Counted from the first letter of the stretch, positions 1 through 13,389 are shown. The stretch: DNA of 64,000 nucleotides from Delphinus delphis (GCF_949987515.2 NC_082688.1:71614731-71678730), one strand, 5' to 3'. The notes: generated from the letters alone by a model not told the origin. Numbers and translations: made by a program.

Positions 1-202
1 CCAAAAGTCAAGATACAAGGGCATAGCACAAATAATAAACTCAATGATTAAAATCATAGATATCTTGGTAGGCACAAAGGAAATAATGTAGTGGTAAAGT
101 ATGACTTTTGTCATTTCACTGGAAGGTTTCCATATACATATATATATGTATGTAGTGTTATGTCTTCCCTAAAGAATATGGAAATGAGAATTGTTTACTC
201 CA

Positions 203-470
203 CTATAATAGTCAGCAGCAGTAATATTTATCGAGAACTTACTATGTACCAGGCAGTGTTCTAAGTGTCTAAAATGAATTAATGCACTTAATCCTCACAA
301 CAAGATTAGGTACAGATCTCATCATTAGCCTTCTTTTAAGCATGAAAAAAATGAGGCACACAATGGTTAAGTACCTTGCAAATGTCACATAGCTAGTAAA
401 TGATAGAGCTGATATTTGAGCATGTGTAAGCTAGGGTCTATATTCTTAACTAGTGTTCTGTGCTGCCTTT
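203..470 (-). repeat. MIR SINE relic, antisense
   Basis: Ancient tRNA-derived mammalian SINE in reverse orientation. The order of signatures fits: a 'tactatgtaccaggcagtg' type start, 'cttaatcctcacaaca', a 'gaggcacacaatggttaag' block, then 'tcacatagctagtaa'. It is strongly diverged, as expected for a family older than the placental radiation. Confidence 0.85.
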
Positions 471-499
471 CAGTGACTGTGATGGACAACTGGACACAT

Positions 500-1010
500 T
501 GTAAGGTCACCCACAATGATTCACAAACTTGTCCTCTTGAATGAGATCAAGACTTATGACTTGCTTCTAACCAATAGAATATGGCAAAGATGATGGGATG
601 TCACTCCTATGATGATGTTGCATTACATAAGACACTGTCTTAGTGGACTGGAGCAGTAGACTCCTCTGTTGACTTTAAATAAGCAAGCTGATATGATGTG
701 AACTGTCTATGGAGCAGGACCACATAGAAGGGAACTGTAGATAACCTCTAGGAGATTACAGCCTCAGTCCTACAACTAAAAGGAACTGAATTCTGCCAAT
801 AACTATTTTATCTTGGAAGAGACAATGAGCCTCAGAGGTGTCCAATAGACACCTTGATTGCAGCCTATTAGACCCTGAGCAAGGAACCAAGTTAGCCTGT
901 GCTCAGACTTCTGACACAAAGAAACTGAAATAATAAATGTGTATTGTTTAAGCCACTATTTGTTGTAATTTCTTATGCAGCAATAGAAAACGAATACAGC
1001 AACGTGGATA
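500..1010 (+). repeat. MLT1-type LTR (ERVL-MaLR), sense
   Basis: Solo LTR relic. The 'acttgcttctaaccaatag' block, 'ccttgattgcagcctatt', 'agaccctgagcaaggaacc', the 'aataaatgtgtattgttt' polyadenylation region and the terminal 'gcagcaatagaaaacgaata' appear in MLT1 order. No internal retroviral gene is attached. A 69-codon frame over its 3' end is not a gene. Confidence 0.75.
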
Positions 1011-4000
1011 TGATGATGTTTTCCTTTTCTAGAGCTATATTTGTCCTCTATTGTTCCCATGACTATATAAGTTATTGTTATTGTTATTCTTTATTGTTAT
1101 TTTATTATCATCATAATGATGTTGAAAACAGTAGGTGTTACACAGCACTCTAACACACTAAGTGTTACACTAAGTCTCTATTCTTTCTCACAGGGCAATG
1201 TTATTCAATGCAAAAATTCTTAGGATATGAGCTTAAAAGGAGAGTAAAATAGAAATAAGCACACTTTATGGTACTAAAACTTTTCAATTCAAGTTTATTT
1301 TAAAGCCACCTCAAAGGAAAAAAGTATGCTTTGAAAATAAGGTCTGCTAAAGTGCCCCCAAATACTTGCACAAATAAGAACACCCACAGAGAACTAAAAC
1401 CCATATTATACACAGAAAGGGTCATCTGCCAGCATCAACAAATTAATGACTTGTATAAGGAATTTCTTAGTGAGAGTGGATGTAAGGGTGGGAGCATGTC
1501 ATCTCTTTTGTTAATGATGTTGCAGCAGTGAGCATATTCAAATGCCTTGGCTCTGAAGATAGTGTCACTTAATGAGCATAATCATAGCATATGACGTATT
1601 GCCTCAACTCAGAAATGTGTATGCAACACACAGCTCCAAGCTTTCAACGGCTTTAAAGAGCCCTCACAAACTACAACTGGTCACCTCCTCTCTGACCCTC
1701 GCAGACACATATAAAGCAGTGCTGGGGTTAGGTGTGTGCATGCAGGCATATTTTATCACCATTTTCCCCAAAGCATTTTATTTGTATAAACTCCTTGTGT
1801 TACACCCATTTTCATTAACCTTGTATCTCAGTCTTAGCCCAAAGGTGGCAGTTAAAAAAACAAACCCCCTTATATGATGTATGGATATGTCTATACAACT
1901 TGTAATGTTTAATTAAAATAAATTGTTATCAACAGACATCATCTTTCTGCAACCATGTATGAGGAGCTTTATCTGTTGAAAATTAACTGTAGATTGACTT
2001 GACTTTTAAAGGCAGTATGTGAGTTTCTCATTAGCCTTATTATCATTTCTGAATCATAAATATGTAAATGATGAGTTTCACACGGGAGATTTAATTCTGC
2101 ACTCTTATTTCTGATTAGCTGGAAATACACTCTGGCTCTGTCAGATAATTGGTAACACTGCACACCAATAAGGCATTTCCCTACGCTTCATCAGAAGCAG
2201 TTGAAATTAAAGAAGGCAGGGCTGTTACGTTTTTGACAGTTTTGTAATACCAACTTGTTAAAGTTTTAACTCAGCCATTAATGTAGTCCATGAATTATTA
2301 ATACAATTTTTATGTCAAGGTTTTTTTTTAAAGTTGAGATCTAAGACTAAAGTAAAATGCTCTGGAAAAGAGAATGCTTTCATTTTTTCATTATATTTTT
2401 AAAAACATTCTACATTAAACAATAAACACCAACTCAATTTGAGTCAAGGGGGAAAAAGCATTGACCCCTTGCTGTGAACCCTCTACTCCCTAGCTCTTTG
2501 TGCCAAAATATTTGTAAACCTCTAAGTGTTTGGCACTAGATGAACTTTTACTACTTTAATATATGATGTTTTATATTAAACATAGGCAACTTAGAGTTTT
2601 TTAAAAATAGGAATTGCACAAGAGAAAAACCTTTTATCAATTTTTCACAAGTTGCCTAATCATTCTAGAAGAAAAGCATTTCATTTTGCTTCAACCTAGA
2701 GAACCTAAGCAATTTTCATTCATAAAGAATCCATTTTTTTCCTGACAGGGTGATGCTTATACCCCCCAACAAGATAATGAACTCCTATGGGTAAGAAGTA
2801 ACTCTCTTTATCTGTACTCTGTGCATTAAATATCTGTTTACTAGAGAAATAAGTTGTCACTTAAAGAAAAATAATATTTCAAAGTATGCAAGTCATAATC
2901 TTTAGTGGAAATTTACGTGAACTTTTAAAATATATAACAACTGGCCATACTTAAACTTAGTAGACAAATTAGTTAAAGGGACAATCTTTGGATGGCTATT
3001 ATCATTATATTTCTGTTTCAAAAATTAATATCAATATATTTATGAAGATTTGTGCTATATTTGATCATAAGAAATTTCAAAACAATTCTATTTTCTTTAA
3101 AGTTTTCCTACGGAATGCATTCCTTATTATCATCTTTACTTCATAATGGATAAAATCAAGGTGTAGAATGACTAAGTAAGAATTTCAGTAGGTAAGCTAG
3201 AAAGGCACCCCAAATGCCCTCCTTCCAATGGGCAGCATTCATGTTATTGATATTGCGTTCATTCAACCTCATTCCTCCTAGCAGCTTTTCTTGATTTTCA
3301 CTACTTTCTTTCAGAGCTGATCACTACACAGCAACTTACTTCAGAGTAAGATCAGTTTCCTATTTTGAGTCCAAAGCAAAGAGTATTCCAATGCCAATTA
3401 AAACACTAATATTTAAAAATCAATACATATTTTCCTAGTGTAGGTTCATTTTCTTTTCAATAAAACTCATCTATTTTTAAGAAGAATATGTTTAGAGTTG
3501 AATGAATAACATCTGTAGTATAGGTAAAAGATCACACAGTTACTTCCATAGGCCTTCATTCTGGCCTCTCTAAATCTAATTAATTCACAGCTGATCTTTC
3601 AGCATAAGTAAATTTTCCCTTAAAAAGATAAGTGAGCTATTACATGGAAAACAAGATTTGGTGTGAAATTTAATTCCGATTGTCAGCACACATGATTGAA
3701 TGTAGTACGTTGTGCTTAATCAATCTTGTGCTCATGTGCATCCACGCATTTGTTGATTCTACAGTAAGTTATGAAACAAAACAAAACCAACAGACAATGT
3801 GCTGAATATTACAAAATTGAGAAACAGCTAAATATGTAAAATGCTATATCCAAGACATGTAAATCAGTCCTATGAGGACTAAATAGAAAGCAAGACATAG
3901 TAAAATTTCCACTGAGATTGGAGTGTGTATGTTAGATGTGAAGGAATTGTTCTATGACTATGAAAATATGATACTAGATATTCTTGGTAATTAGAAATGA

Positions 4001-4129
4001 ATGCTCACTGCTGATCTGAGACCTGAGCTCAGGTGCACTTATCTTCACACAGGAACCAACCATATAACATAGAGTGAAATGAGAAATGAGCTATCAATTC
4101 CCAACTCAATTATCAGCCATCATGAGCTG
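1011..4129. other. Unique AT-rich non-coding stretch
   Basis: No recognisable repeat or gene apart from the exon-like segment at 2749-2790. About 1030-1110 is a degenerate TTATTG-type simple stretch. Open frames here are below about 100 codons and match nothing I recognise. The block at 1970-2230 has a dense set of homeodomain-like cores (ATTAG, TAAT, ATGTAAAT), described in the findings. Confidence 0.6.
2749..2790 (+). other. Candidate 42-nt exon (unproven)
   Basis: A pyrimidine run ending in 'ttcctgacag' is followed by 42 nt and then the donor-like 'gtaagaagta'. The segment is a multiple of three. Frame 0 is open and reads GDAYTPQQDNELLW; phase 1 is also open, and phase 2 hits a stop. I do not recognise the peptide. 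No partner exon is identifiable, so this is a splice-site pattern and not a gene call. Confidence 0.25.
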
Positions 4130-4350
4130 AAGAGTAAGGCAGCGTAACACCACAATTAGCCACGTGGACTGTGGGCCCAAATAGGCCTAAATTCAAATTC
4201 TGGTTTCATCATTACCTGGGCACAATATCTTTGAACTTCAGTGTCCTTATTAATAAGACAGGGAAATGAGATCTTCTTCATATGTTCTTAATAGGATTAA
4301 GTGAGATAATGTAAGGCTTGTTACATAATAAGCATACTCATTGCTTATCA
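4130..4350 (+). repeat. MIR SINE relic
   Basis: The sense MIR order is visible: 'caaattctggtttcatcat' as the B-box region, an 'acttcagtgtcctta' block, and 'ttaagtgagataatgtaag'. The copy is diverged. Confidence 0.7.
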
Positions 4351-5794
4351 TGAGACTTTTTTCTTTAATTTCTTTTTCCTGATTATCAAAGAAATACTTG
4401 TAAAAATGAAATACTTGTAAAAATTCAAACACGGAATATCTCTCTCCATATATATATACATATTTATATATATATATAATTTCAATATATATAGTTAATT
4501 CATACTGAAATTAGCCTAAAATCTTACCCTTTGAAGAAAAGCAATATTGACAGTATAATTTTCCAGATTTTTTTTCACACTGACTAGTTTAAGTATTTCA
4601 CTTTTGGAAGGCATTGCTCTGAAAGCTAGAAAATTTAAAGAAATTATCAATTTTAGGATTTTAAGGGATCAAAAAAATAACACTATTCTTCCCATCATAA
4701 GGCCTGACTCAATTAAGTGATAAACCACAAGAACAAATCAGACAGAATATATATATATCAGCTTTATTGGTGCTAAAGTTGGTATTGCCTAAACAATAAC
4801 ACTTGTTTATTCTATTTGGTACCATCGCTCATTCTCAAGTCTCTGAGTACAGACAACAACATATATGGTCACCCCCATAAATTTTATATTGAAGAATGTT
4901 GACTAGATATGGGACAATATTTGACTTCCTAATAAGAAACCCCATAATTAAACAGACATGTCTATACAGTCACAGGCAGTAATGTGTCACCACAGGCCTT
5001 CCCAGGTAGCATGGCTTATTCTGACAAATGCCGTCAAGGAGGAGCAGAGCAGAATGCTTCCTGCTGTCCTTCTGGCTCTTTAGAGAAATGGGGCAGAAAG
5101 GCTGTGTGAAGCATCCCTGACATGTTTCCCTAACCTACCAATCTGGTCACCCATTCACCATTTATAGATAGGAGGAATAGCCCGGACACCAACCCAATAG
5201 GGTTTTACTGTTGCATGGTAATCAGTGTAGAAACACAAGTTGTCAAAAAAGAAGTGACTGCCTCCTGAAAAAATGAATCTGGCTTTCTGTCACAGAGAGG
5301 TCACTCAGTGAAAGCCTGAAGGAGCCCAATATAAATACAGTTAGATAGATGGAAAGAAAGGATAAACAGCAGATACCTCCTTTACCTCGTGACACTTGAG
5401 GATTTGTCCTTTGATTGAATACTCCTTTTAATGATAATTCAAGGAACTTTTTGGAATATACTAAGATCCCAGAAAAATGAGAAGCTGTCCAAAGTAGCAT
5501 GCACAGGATCTCCAAACACCTGAAACTTGTTGCCCAGATTGTTTATTGAGTAATGATATTTATGAAATGTGGTTGTACTAGTAAATGGAAGTTAATCATG
5601 TATTCCTCAAGAGACTACATAACTATAAGGCACAAAAGCTGAAGTCACCATAGATCTGTTAGCATCCCTGAACTGAGGTGGTTGATACCCAACGAGTCTA
5701 GAATTTTGTATCCATGCGGATCCCAAATGCAAAGTGGTTGAAGTGGATGGGACATTCAAAAGTCTCGTGGAAGGGAATTCAGATCTCAGCTCCA
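4351..5794. other. Unique stretch with a TA-rich microsatellite
   Basis: Around 4445-4495 lies an interrupted (TA)n tract. Slightly GC-richer unique DNA at 4990-5230 shows no family signature that I recognise. A 90-codon minus-strand frame at 5243-5515 has no recognisable domain and is most likely chance. Confidence 0.5.
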
Positions 5795-6250
5795 CTATGG
5801 AGTTGTCTCGTTTTGTTTTCCTACTGCTGTGTATCAAAACTTAGTGGTTTAAATCAGCACCATTTATTTGTCATCCGGACAGGGCAGGAGCAAAGCCCAA
5901 CTTTGCTCCTTGTAGCATCAGCCTGGACAGCTCAACTGGGGATGGAGTATTGACATTCACATGGCTGATGCTAATATTCCCCAGAAACTCAGCTGGGGCT
6001 ATGATCTTGGCACCTTGATTCATGACATGAAGCTATCCATGTAGCTTCTTAGCAGTCACATCACAGTAAGGAAGAAGCATAAACTGCCAGGCTTTCATGA
6101 TGCTTAGACTCAAAATCCCAGAATACCAGAAAGCAGTTAAAGGTTCAGCCCAATTCAAGGAGAAAGGATATATCTCCACCTCTTGATTGGAGAAATGGTA
6201 TGTACATAGAGGGAGGGAAATAATTTGTGGAATGAAGGGAGAATCGTTGG
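5795..6250 (-). repeat. MLT1-type LTR (ERVL-MaLR), antisense
   Basis: Reverse-orientation LTR of the same broad family as the copy at 500-1010. It begins with 'ctgctgtgtatcaaaactta' and 'gtggtttaaatcagca', the complement of the LTR 3' end. It continues through 'tccatgtagcttctta' and ends in a 'ccacctcttgattggagaa' region. The right boundary is uncertain. The 123-codon minus-strand frame across it is not gene-like. Confidence 0.65.
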
Positions 6251-6479
6251 TCTCTAGGTAAACAGGGTTTATTGCGTTGCCTGTTTTATGTCCTTTCTTA
6301 ACACAAGATAATCTTGCTGCTGGGGGAACTGAATCTTTACTCATGAATCCAAAATCAAGACCATTGCTGTTGGCTGAATAGAGTGGATGTTGCAATAAAT
6401 ACATTTGCTTGAATACATCAATGTCATTACAAATATGCTGTTGTGTATCCTTTTTATTTACTTAATATTATATTTTCAG

Positions 6480-6884
6480 CAACCTTCTCTGACATCAAAT
6501 GTTTTAAAAGACATACTGTTCAAGTTCTGGGTAGTATTTCTTTAGATGACGTATTCAAGTTTCTTGACCATTGTTATTGTTGGATATTTGGTGTGCTTTT
6601 ACTTTTTTATAAATAAGTATTTAATGATGCCATTGTTATATAAATATTGGTACATACCTGGGTTATATAAACCCCTAGAAGTAGAATTGCTGGGTCAAAT
6701 ATGTTTAAGGTGTGTCGTGAGTTAGCTTGACAAAATTTCTTCCAGAAATGTTTTCCATTTTATTGGTTTTTTCAACCAATCTTGGATTTATGATTTTAAA
6801 AGTCTTGTCAGTACTTGCAAATGCCATCTCATTTGTTTTGGTTTGTGTTTTCCTGATGCCTTGAATATTGTATTACTTGTTAAG
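6480..6884 (-). repeat. Old L1 (L1M) 3' fragment, antisense, split by a SINE
   Basis: The 'gaagtagaattgctgggtca' segment is the complement of the conserved C-terminal end of L1 ORF2. The surrounding text fits an old, heavily mutated L1. It probably resumes at 7120-7200 after the SINE. Confidence 0.6.
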
Positions 6885-6893
6885 CACATTTAC

Positions 6894-7110
6894 CTTTTTT
6901 TTTTTTTTTTCCTTTTTTGTGGTACGCGGGCCTCTCACTGTTGTGGCCTCTCCCGTTGCGGAGCACAGGCTCCGGACGCGCAGGCTCAGCGGCCATGGCT
7001 CACGGGCCTAGCCACTCTGCGGCATGTGGGATCTTCCCGGACCGGGGCACGAACCCGCGTCCCCTGCATCGTCAGGTGGACTCTCAACCACTGCGCCACC
7101 AGGGAAGCCC
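6894..7110 (-). mobile_element. CHR-2-like cetacean SINE, antisense
   Basis: tRNA-derived SINE read from its poly(A) (here T-rich, 6894-6919) back to the head ending in 'ccaccagggaagccc'. It is flanked by a perfect 9-bp target-site duplication, cacatttac, at 6885-6893 and 7111-7119. That is the mark of L1-machinery insertion, here into an older L1. Frames of 121 and 89 codons crossing it are SINE artefacts. Confidence 0.95.
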
Positions 7111-7254
7111 CACATTTACTTTTTCTAAACATCTTTCATCTTTTTCCAAATATGATAAGTTATCATTTGTTTTCACTTTATTCTAGAAGATACCTTCTAA
7201 ATTTTTAAAGTCAGTGATACAAACAACACAAGATGGATTTACAATACAAGCATC

Positions 7255-7670
7255 TTGCGTATCATGGCTTGTTCTTCCCTTCCCTTAACTCATGGATAAA
7301 CACCTACACCTCCTGTAAAACTCAGCTCAACTCTCCTCTTACCTGGGCTGACTTCTCTGAGTAGGAGCGTGAACTTCTTTCTCTGTGCATCCATTGTGTT
7401 CCATGCATACTATTACAGACTTTTCTTAGCATATTGCAACTATTCCTTTCTCTTACCAGACTGAGATTCTTCATTAAAATTCAACAAAATTTGGGTGCGT
7501 ACTTTATAAATAGCATGCTAAGTACTTAGATTACAAAGGTAGGAATATATTTTCTCATTTACGGACAAAATAGACACCATATCTTTTTCTTGTATCTTCC
7601 ATTGCTTTCCTTGAATATAGTAATTGTAAAATGTTGCTCAATATTGAATAAATGAATTACCAGAAAATAA
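7255..7670 (+). repeat. L2 LINE 3' end relic
   Basis: The 'ctgtaaaactcagctcaa' and 'tacctgggctgacttctctga' blocks, then the degenerate tail 'tgttgctcaatattgaataa', follow the order of the L2 3' end. It is diverged and internally disturbed around 7480-7560. Confidence 0.55.
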
Positions 7671-10344
7671 AAATAACTCAACCTCAAGCCATTTTCAGAA
7701 GGTCCTTTTCTAAAAGGATTAACAAAGAATTGTAGTCAAGCCTGAATCGGCATAGCTTAGCCTATCAAGTTTTTAAATGTTTCTTTTTTCAGTGAGTATT
7801 TTTATCCCCTCAAGCATAATTATTAGGCATCACAAACAAGACGAAATAAAGATTTGCTTTCATCTTCTATTATTTTCATTTAAAAATCACAAAGCATCAT
7901 AGGACCTTTCTTTCTATCTTGCTGGTTAGATGCTTCTATTCCCTGCTGCTATTAGTCCCAAGGATAAAAATGTGAAGTTTCTATAAATGACTTTGTCAAT
8001 TTTATTTAGAAATCTGAAATTTCAAACTGACACCAAGTCAGGCAACTCCAAATGTTATTGAACTTCACCCTCATATGTATACCTTCAGGGGAATTTTCTT
8101 ACCCAAGAAAGAAAAAGTAGCAGCAGACCATTGTTTTCTAAAGCACAAAATGATTTCCCTTGCTACCAGTGCCACCTATGTGATGACAGCAATTTAAAAA
8201 TATATATTTGAGTTTTCCTTTTTGTTTCCTTTAGATCAGTCCTCAGAAGAGATAAATATTTTTTCAATACGTTAGATAAACTTATTTTTCTTTATCGCTG
8301 TACCTATTGGGCTGTGTTACTTAATTTCTGCACAGCCTGCCACAATACACTAAAGCAACAGAGGATAATTAAAATATTGAGTATAACTATATAGAATGTG
8401 GTAGAAAACAGATGAAGTAATATTTTCACCTGGGTTAAATAATAAATTTTATTGTCCTATACTGTAAGCAGGAATAATATGGTCAAAGTGTGAAAAAGCA
8501 ATACTTTATAGAATAAGTAGTAGGGAAGGGAAGCAATGAAATAGCAAAAAGAAAGACTAAAGGGCTTTAGAAGGCAAATTGAATCATAATAGAAGTGTAG
8601 ATAATGAAGTTATAGGGTTTCTGAAATAGTGGCACATCTTGGAGTTGTATCAAAGTTATTAGAGCCTCAAAACAAGTAGTCAAAACAAGCTTAATGACAA
8701 AGGAATAACTTCAAATTGCCTTCTGAAAAATTTTAATGTGTTCATGTCCATTTACAGTATTCTCTATTTGAGTCTGTTGAGATTTTAGGTTTGTTTCGAA
8801 AGAAAGGCAGAACAAGTACTCTCATAATATCTTACAATAATACTCTGTCACGCCTTCCAGCTAGGGTTGCTGTACCTCAACCTCTAAGTTTATTCTAGCA
8901 CTACTCTCACTTGAATCAGAATGGACTTAATAAATCCTTCCCAGCCAACTGTTTGGGAACTACACATCCTGAATCTCTCACTTCTGATTTGACTCTGACC
9001 TTGTCTCTCAGCTCTATAACTGGAATTAGGCATTGTTCCTCAGACAGCATCTTCATTTTGTGCCCCAGTTTGGATAACTGGATTTCTGTCTTCTTTCCTC
9101 TACCTTAGTCCCTATTTTTTCACCTGAGAAATTCCCTAATGCCATTAGGTCTGCACCTTTGCTTTGTTCATCATAGTCCCCTAACCAGGGAAGAGAGTGT
9201 GGCCTCTGGATCCCAGCCACATACTGGAGCCCTGGTACTCACTGACAGACCAACCCTTGCCTGGTAGCTTATGTTGCACTTGTTTTGTCCACCATTAGCC
9301 AACACTGAAGGGCATTATAAAAATCAGCCAACTCTGTGAAATCCATTTCTGTGAGCAACAGAAGGCTGCTGTTTGAACCTAGAAAGAGGAATCGTTATAT
9401 TTTACTTGAAATTCATTATTTTTTGTTTATCGGCTTGTTTGTTTGTATTTTTTGGATACCTGAATTATGTAACTGTGTTTTCTACCTTTTGATAGCCTTT
9501 AGAAAAATTTAGCATCCACTTCGACCAATTATGCAGGACCACACAGCCAATATTTGTTTGCAGTAATCTCATCCCTGACACTCTCTACCAAGTTCACCTC
9601 CCCAAAGTCCAGAAAGGCTCACATAATTATTTTTAGTTTGCTTTTATCTTGCTGAATTGAGTGTATTTTTATAAGCTGTTTATAGTTTTGGAGAGGATAA
9701 AGGAGGGATAAAATGGATAAGTACTATAGAAACACTGCTTCCCATTCCAGCCTGCAATCATGTAATGCCAGTTACATTAGGGAGAAAGCTCCCCACTCCA
9801 TACATTCTCCTCTGACTGCTGGTTTTCAGAATCTACACATAGGTCTGTGTCCACAGTATCTGCCCTAGGATATAGGGGAGAATAGTCTAGGGTCTAAGTC
9901 TTCTCAGTCTGCTCCATGTTGCTGAAGATGACTTGTAAAAAGAAAAGTAAAATAGTCTAATCTTTCATCTGCTGGCCTGCAGGTATAATCAACTTCTAAA
10001 GCATCCTTCTCACCTTTAACAAACTCATTTTTTAAGTTCTTCAAAGAAATACATTTTACTACTTCCTTCAATAATCCATTTCAGTGTACGAGGTATTCCA
10101 GGTTTAGGAAATCCTGTTTGTATCTAACAGAAGCCTTATTGCCTTATATCAAGATTATTGTTAAGGCTCAAGGGTGGAAGAGAACATCTGTTTGTTCTTT
10201 CCTCATTATCTTGAAGATGATCAATCAGTAACCATAATCCCAGGCCTAAGCATTTTAAGAATATTCAACTGATATATTCGTTAGTTTTAAAAATGTCATC
10301 AAACATCCATCGGACAATGCATGTGGAGGAAGAACATACAGGGT
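7671..10344. other. Unique AT-rich non-coding stretch
   Basis: No repeat family recognised with confidence. 8850-9270 is a slightly GC-richer, pyrimidine-rich block holding a 65-codon frame with no known domain. Nothing supports a gene. Confidence 0.5.
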
Positions 10345-10585
10345 TAGCTAGTATTATTATTATTGGCTGTCAGTTATCTTTCATACACTTATACATATGA
10401 ATTTATGTAATTCTCTAAAAAGCCTTATAAGATGGAAGCTATTGTTATCCCCCTATTGCAGATGTGGAAACAGATATTTAGGAATCTTTTCCTGGTCACA
10501 ATCGCCTTCAAGTGATGGAGCCAGAATTCAAACTCTGAACATCTGACACCAGAACCCATGTATGCTCTACTGCCTCTGAACTTCA
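10345..10585 (-). repeat. MIR SINE relic, antisense
   Basis: The reverse MIR pattern is present: 'cttatacatatgaatttatg', 'tgttatccccctattgcaga', then a 'gtggaaacagat' region and 'gagccagaattcaaac' (complement of the B-box area). Confidence 0.75.
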
Positions 10586-11089
10586 AGGTCTATGCAAGCA
10601 ATCAAATGTCCCCAATCTTTGTAGAAATCTCATTTTTGTTTATTTATTATCCTCTAAGTAATGCAAATTTTACTGAAACAACAATATCTAATATAACACT
10701 GCATATTTTATATAAAATTTGAGTATTTTGGTTTAATGAGTGCTATCATAACCACACAGTTTTATATTGTTTCCAGTGCAAAGGGACATTGTTTTAGTTT
10801 CAGACTTGTGTGAGCTTGCCTAGACTTGGCTCTTCATAATTGTAATCTTCTTTCTATGGACAAAAGGAAAAATAAAAACAATTCCCACTTTCTATATATC
10901 TGAACTTGAGGACTTCTAATAAATGAACAATATTCATAATTCATAAATTAAGAATGTAACTCTATTTTACATGAAACTGATGAGAACTATCCTTACAACT
11001 ATCAGTAATCATTATAGCAATTATTTTGAAAAATGATATCATCATATCAACGATCATATCACAGCTCTCATTTTCAACAGTCTACAAAA
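10586..11089. other. Unique AT-rich stretch
   Basis: Nothing recognised: no open frame of note, no repeat signature, no clear simple repeat. Confidence 0.5.
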
Positions 11090-11270
11090 TCATGGATCCA
11101 AGTCCTTGTAATATATTCTCTCATTTATTGTACCCAGGAATTCTATGACCTGGAGAGAATTATTAGCCCTATTTTACAGGTAAGAAAAATCAAGGCTCAG
11201 AAAAGTTAAGTAACTGGCCTAAGCTGATTTATTTAGTTCTGAAGGAGGATTAGAATGTCTTTTGCCAAGT
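11090..11270 (-). repeat. MIR-type SINE relic, antisense
   Basis: The 'ttagccctattttacaggta' and 'ggctcagaaaagttaagtaa' blocks are complements of the MIR 3' half. The copy is truncated and diverged. Confidence 0.65.
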
Positions 11271-13389
11271 GTGTCTAACAGGAAAGAACAAGGTTTTATG
11301 ATAAGGGCATCATAATCCAAATCTTGTGGTCCAAGTGTAATTATTTACAAACATGCAATACTTGTCAGACACTCACAGCATGATTGCCCCTTTGCATCAG
11401 AGTTTACTACAATACTTTGCAATCTCTCCCCAAACCAGTTTTGCAAACCAGTCAACAAAAAGCAGGATCATGAAGTATTACCCCTTGGCCACCAGGGGGA
11501 CTAAGGTCCAGCTCAGCCATTAGCCATGTCCTGAACTCAGCAGGCTTTTTCTTATTTGTATAAGAAATTCTGGTGGTATGTGGAAAGGGAGAACCTCTCA
11601 GGAAAAGCACAGAGTAAATCTAAGGGGTTTTGTAAATCAAAGGTCAACATCCCTTTGAACTACCCCTGGTGGTAAATGTATGTCTTTGAGTTATGAAATT
11701 TGATCGAGGACTGACAGAATGTGATAAAAAGAAATCAAAGAAATGAAACCTCTACTTACTCTACACTATTTTCAGTGTTATAAAAATTTGAAAGTGCCTG
11801 GAAGAACAGTTAGCCACAAGGGTTTTTAAGGTATTGATTTCTGGGAGACCATTTCTCTTGATAGACAGTCTGCATTTTAATGACGACCACTTCTAAAGGT
11901 GATCTTGCCTGTCTACATGTCAAGTCATGCAAATTGCATAGAGTAGGGTATATATGCCCAGCAAGGCAGAATGTGGATTCAACTTTGTGTACCTTTCTTT
12001 CTCAAAGCCCTGTTTGTATATCTAAAATTTATGTGAAATCTTGTTTCCTTAGGTATAACGCAACTGTTGTCCTATACCTGGGTCACTTTTGTTTGAATCT
12101 TTCCATTGTCATGCAGATTGTCAGCATGGTCCACAATTAGGAAGAGTTCCTGATCGTAAAATAAAACAATAAAGAGAAAAATCAGTAGGAGAGTGCCTGG
12201 GGTGAATATATAATGCATTTAAAGTGTGAAGCTGTCCATTTAACCCTTAACAATATTCATTTTCTTCACAGTGTGCAAACCTTGTCAGTAGTTTGAAAAG
12301 CTATGAATTTAAATAACCTTAAGCAGCCTGAGAAATGAATAATTTGATAGGTATATCTGGCAGATGGTTGAAATGTCTAAATTTTTTTTCTTTTTCCCTG
12401 AGAATATGCTGTAGGGTTTCTGCCAAACTTAGGTTGTAAGGAAGGCACAAAAATCAAACAATAAATGCTCCATATTTGCAAACTACCAACACTAAGGTAG
12501 CATTTAAGGAGAATAGTTGCCAGTCCCTCCTCCCTTGATCCTTTAGAGAAATGACCTGAAAATCAACAGCTTTTCTGTTATTTTTTTTTAAGATGTATTT
12601 TTTTTTTAGTTTGTCAAAATGAATATTTAATCTAACTAAGATTAAAACCAATGACTTTCTGGTACCTCTCCAGCTTGTCTTTATTGTCTTGTAAAGCTTA
12701 ATGCTTCTTTCAGTATTAGTGTGGGTACTGACAACTAGACTAACATACTTTGATTGACATCTCATTGAAGTGACTCTAGTGAGAAACAGAACATATCTTT
12801 TTCCTTCTGGCTATTGTTGATGTGTGGCCACACACTCCTTATCTTGTTCAAATAGCTGAAAAAAATTAGCTGAAAATAATATTGTTGGCCCAGGTCAACA
12901 CTCACTATTATCAACATCCGTTTATCAAAAGCCAGTGTGTTACCAGAAGTATGGTCTGGATGTAGAGTAGATATCCCAATACACCTGGTGCTGTAAAAGA
13001 GGATCCTGATATGAGGATGCCTAGGATTGATCTCATTACATTCACAGCTGAGTATGCCATGATCCAACCAAGAAATATATACCCAAGTCTTCAAAAATAA
13101 CCCCAAGCAATAAAAAATAGCAACATGGTAGCATTCTTTGGAAAGTATCAAGGTGGGAGAAGACACTTTTAAGTAAGAATCAAGAATATACTAAAAATAA
13201 TAATATAAAAGTCCATTAATTTATTTGCCTCCAGAGGGTATGTTCAAATCACAAATGTTTGAGGAAATTTCTGATAACAAAACTCCAACTTTTAATTCAA
13301 TGACTACAATTTCTTAAATACTTCAGAATGTTGAGATAACAATAACAGCTAAAGTATAAAATATTTTAAACGTCAAAACAACTTATATA
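11271..13389. other. Unique non-coding stretch
   Basis: No repeat recognised. Two minus-strand frames, 12762-13166 (134 codons) and 12454-12765 (103 codons), overlap by 4 nt. Neither shows a recognisable domain, and they are probably chance. An 86-codon plus-strand frame at 11880-12140 is likewise unassigned. Confidence 0.45.

Noticed and set aside
6894..7110. tRNA gene from the B-box-like motif
   Set aside because: The motif belongs to the tRNA-derived head of the SINE; no tRNA cloverleaf is preserved.
12454..13166. Two minus-strand frames overlapping by 4 nt, like a bacterial operon
   Set aside because: The window is mammalian; neither frame has a recognisable domain, and the overlap is coincidental.
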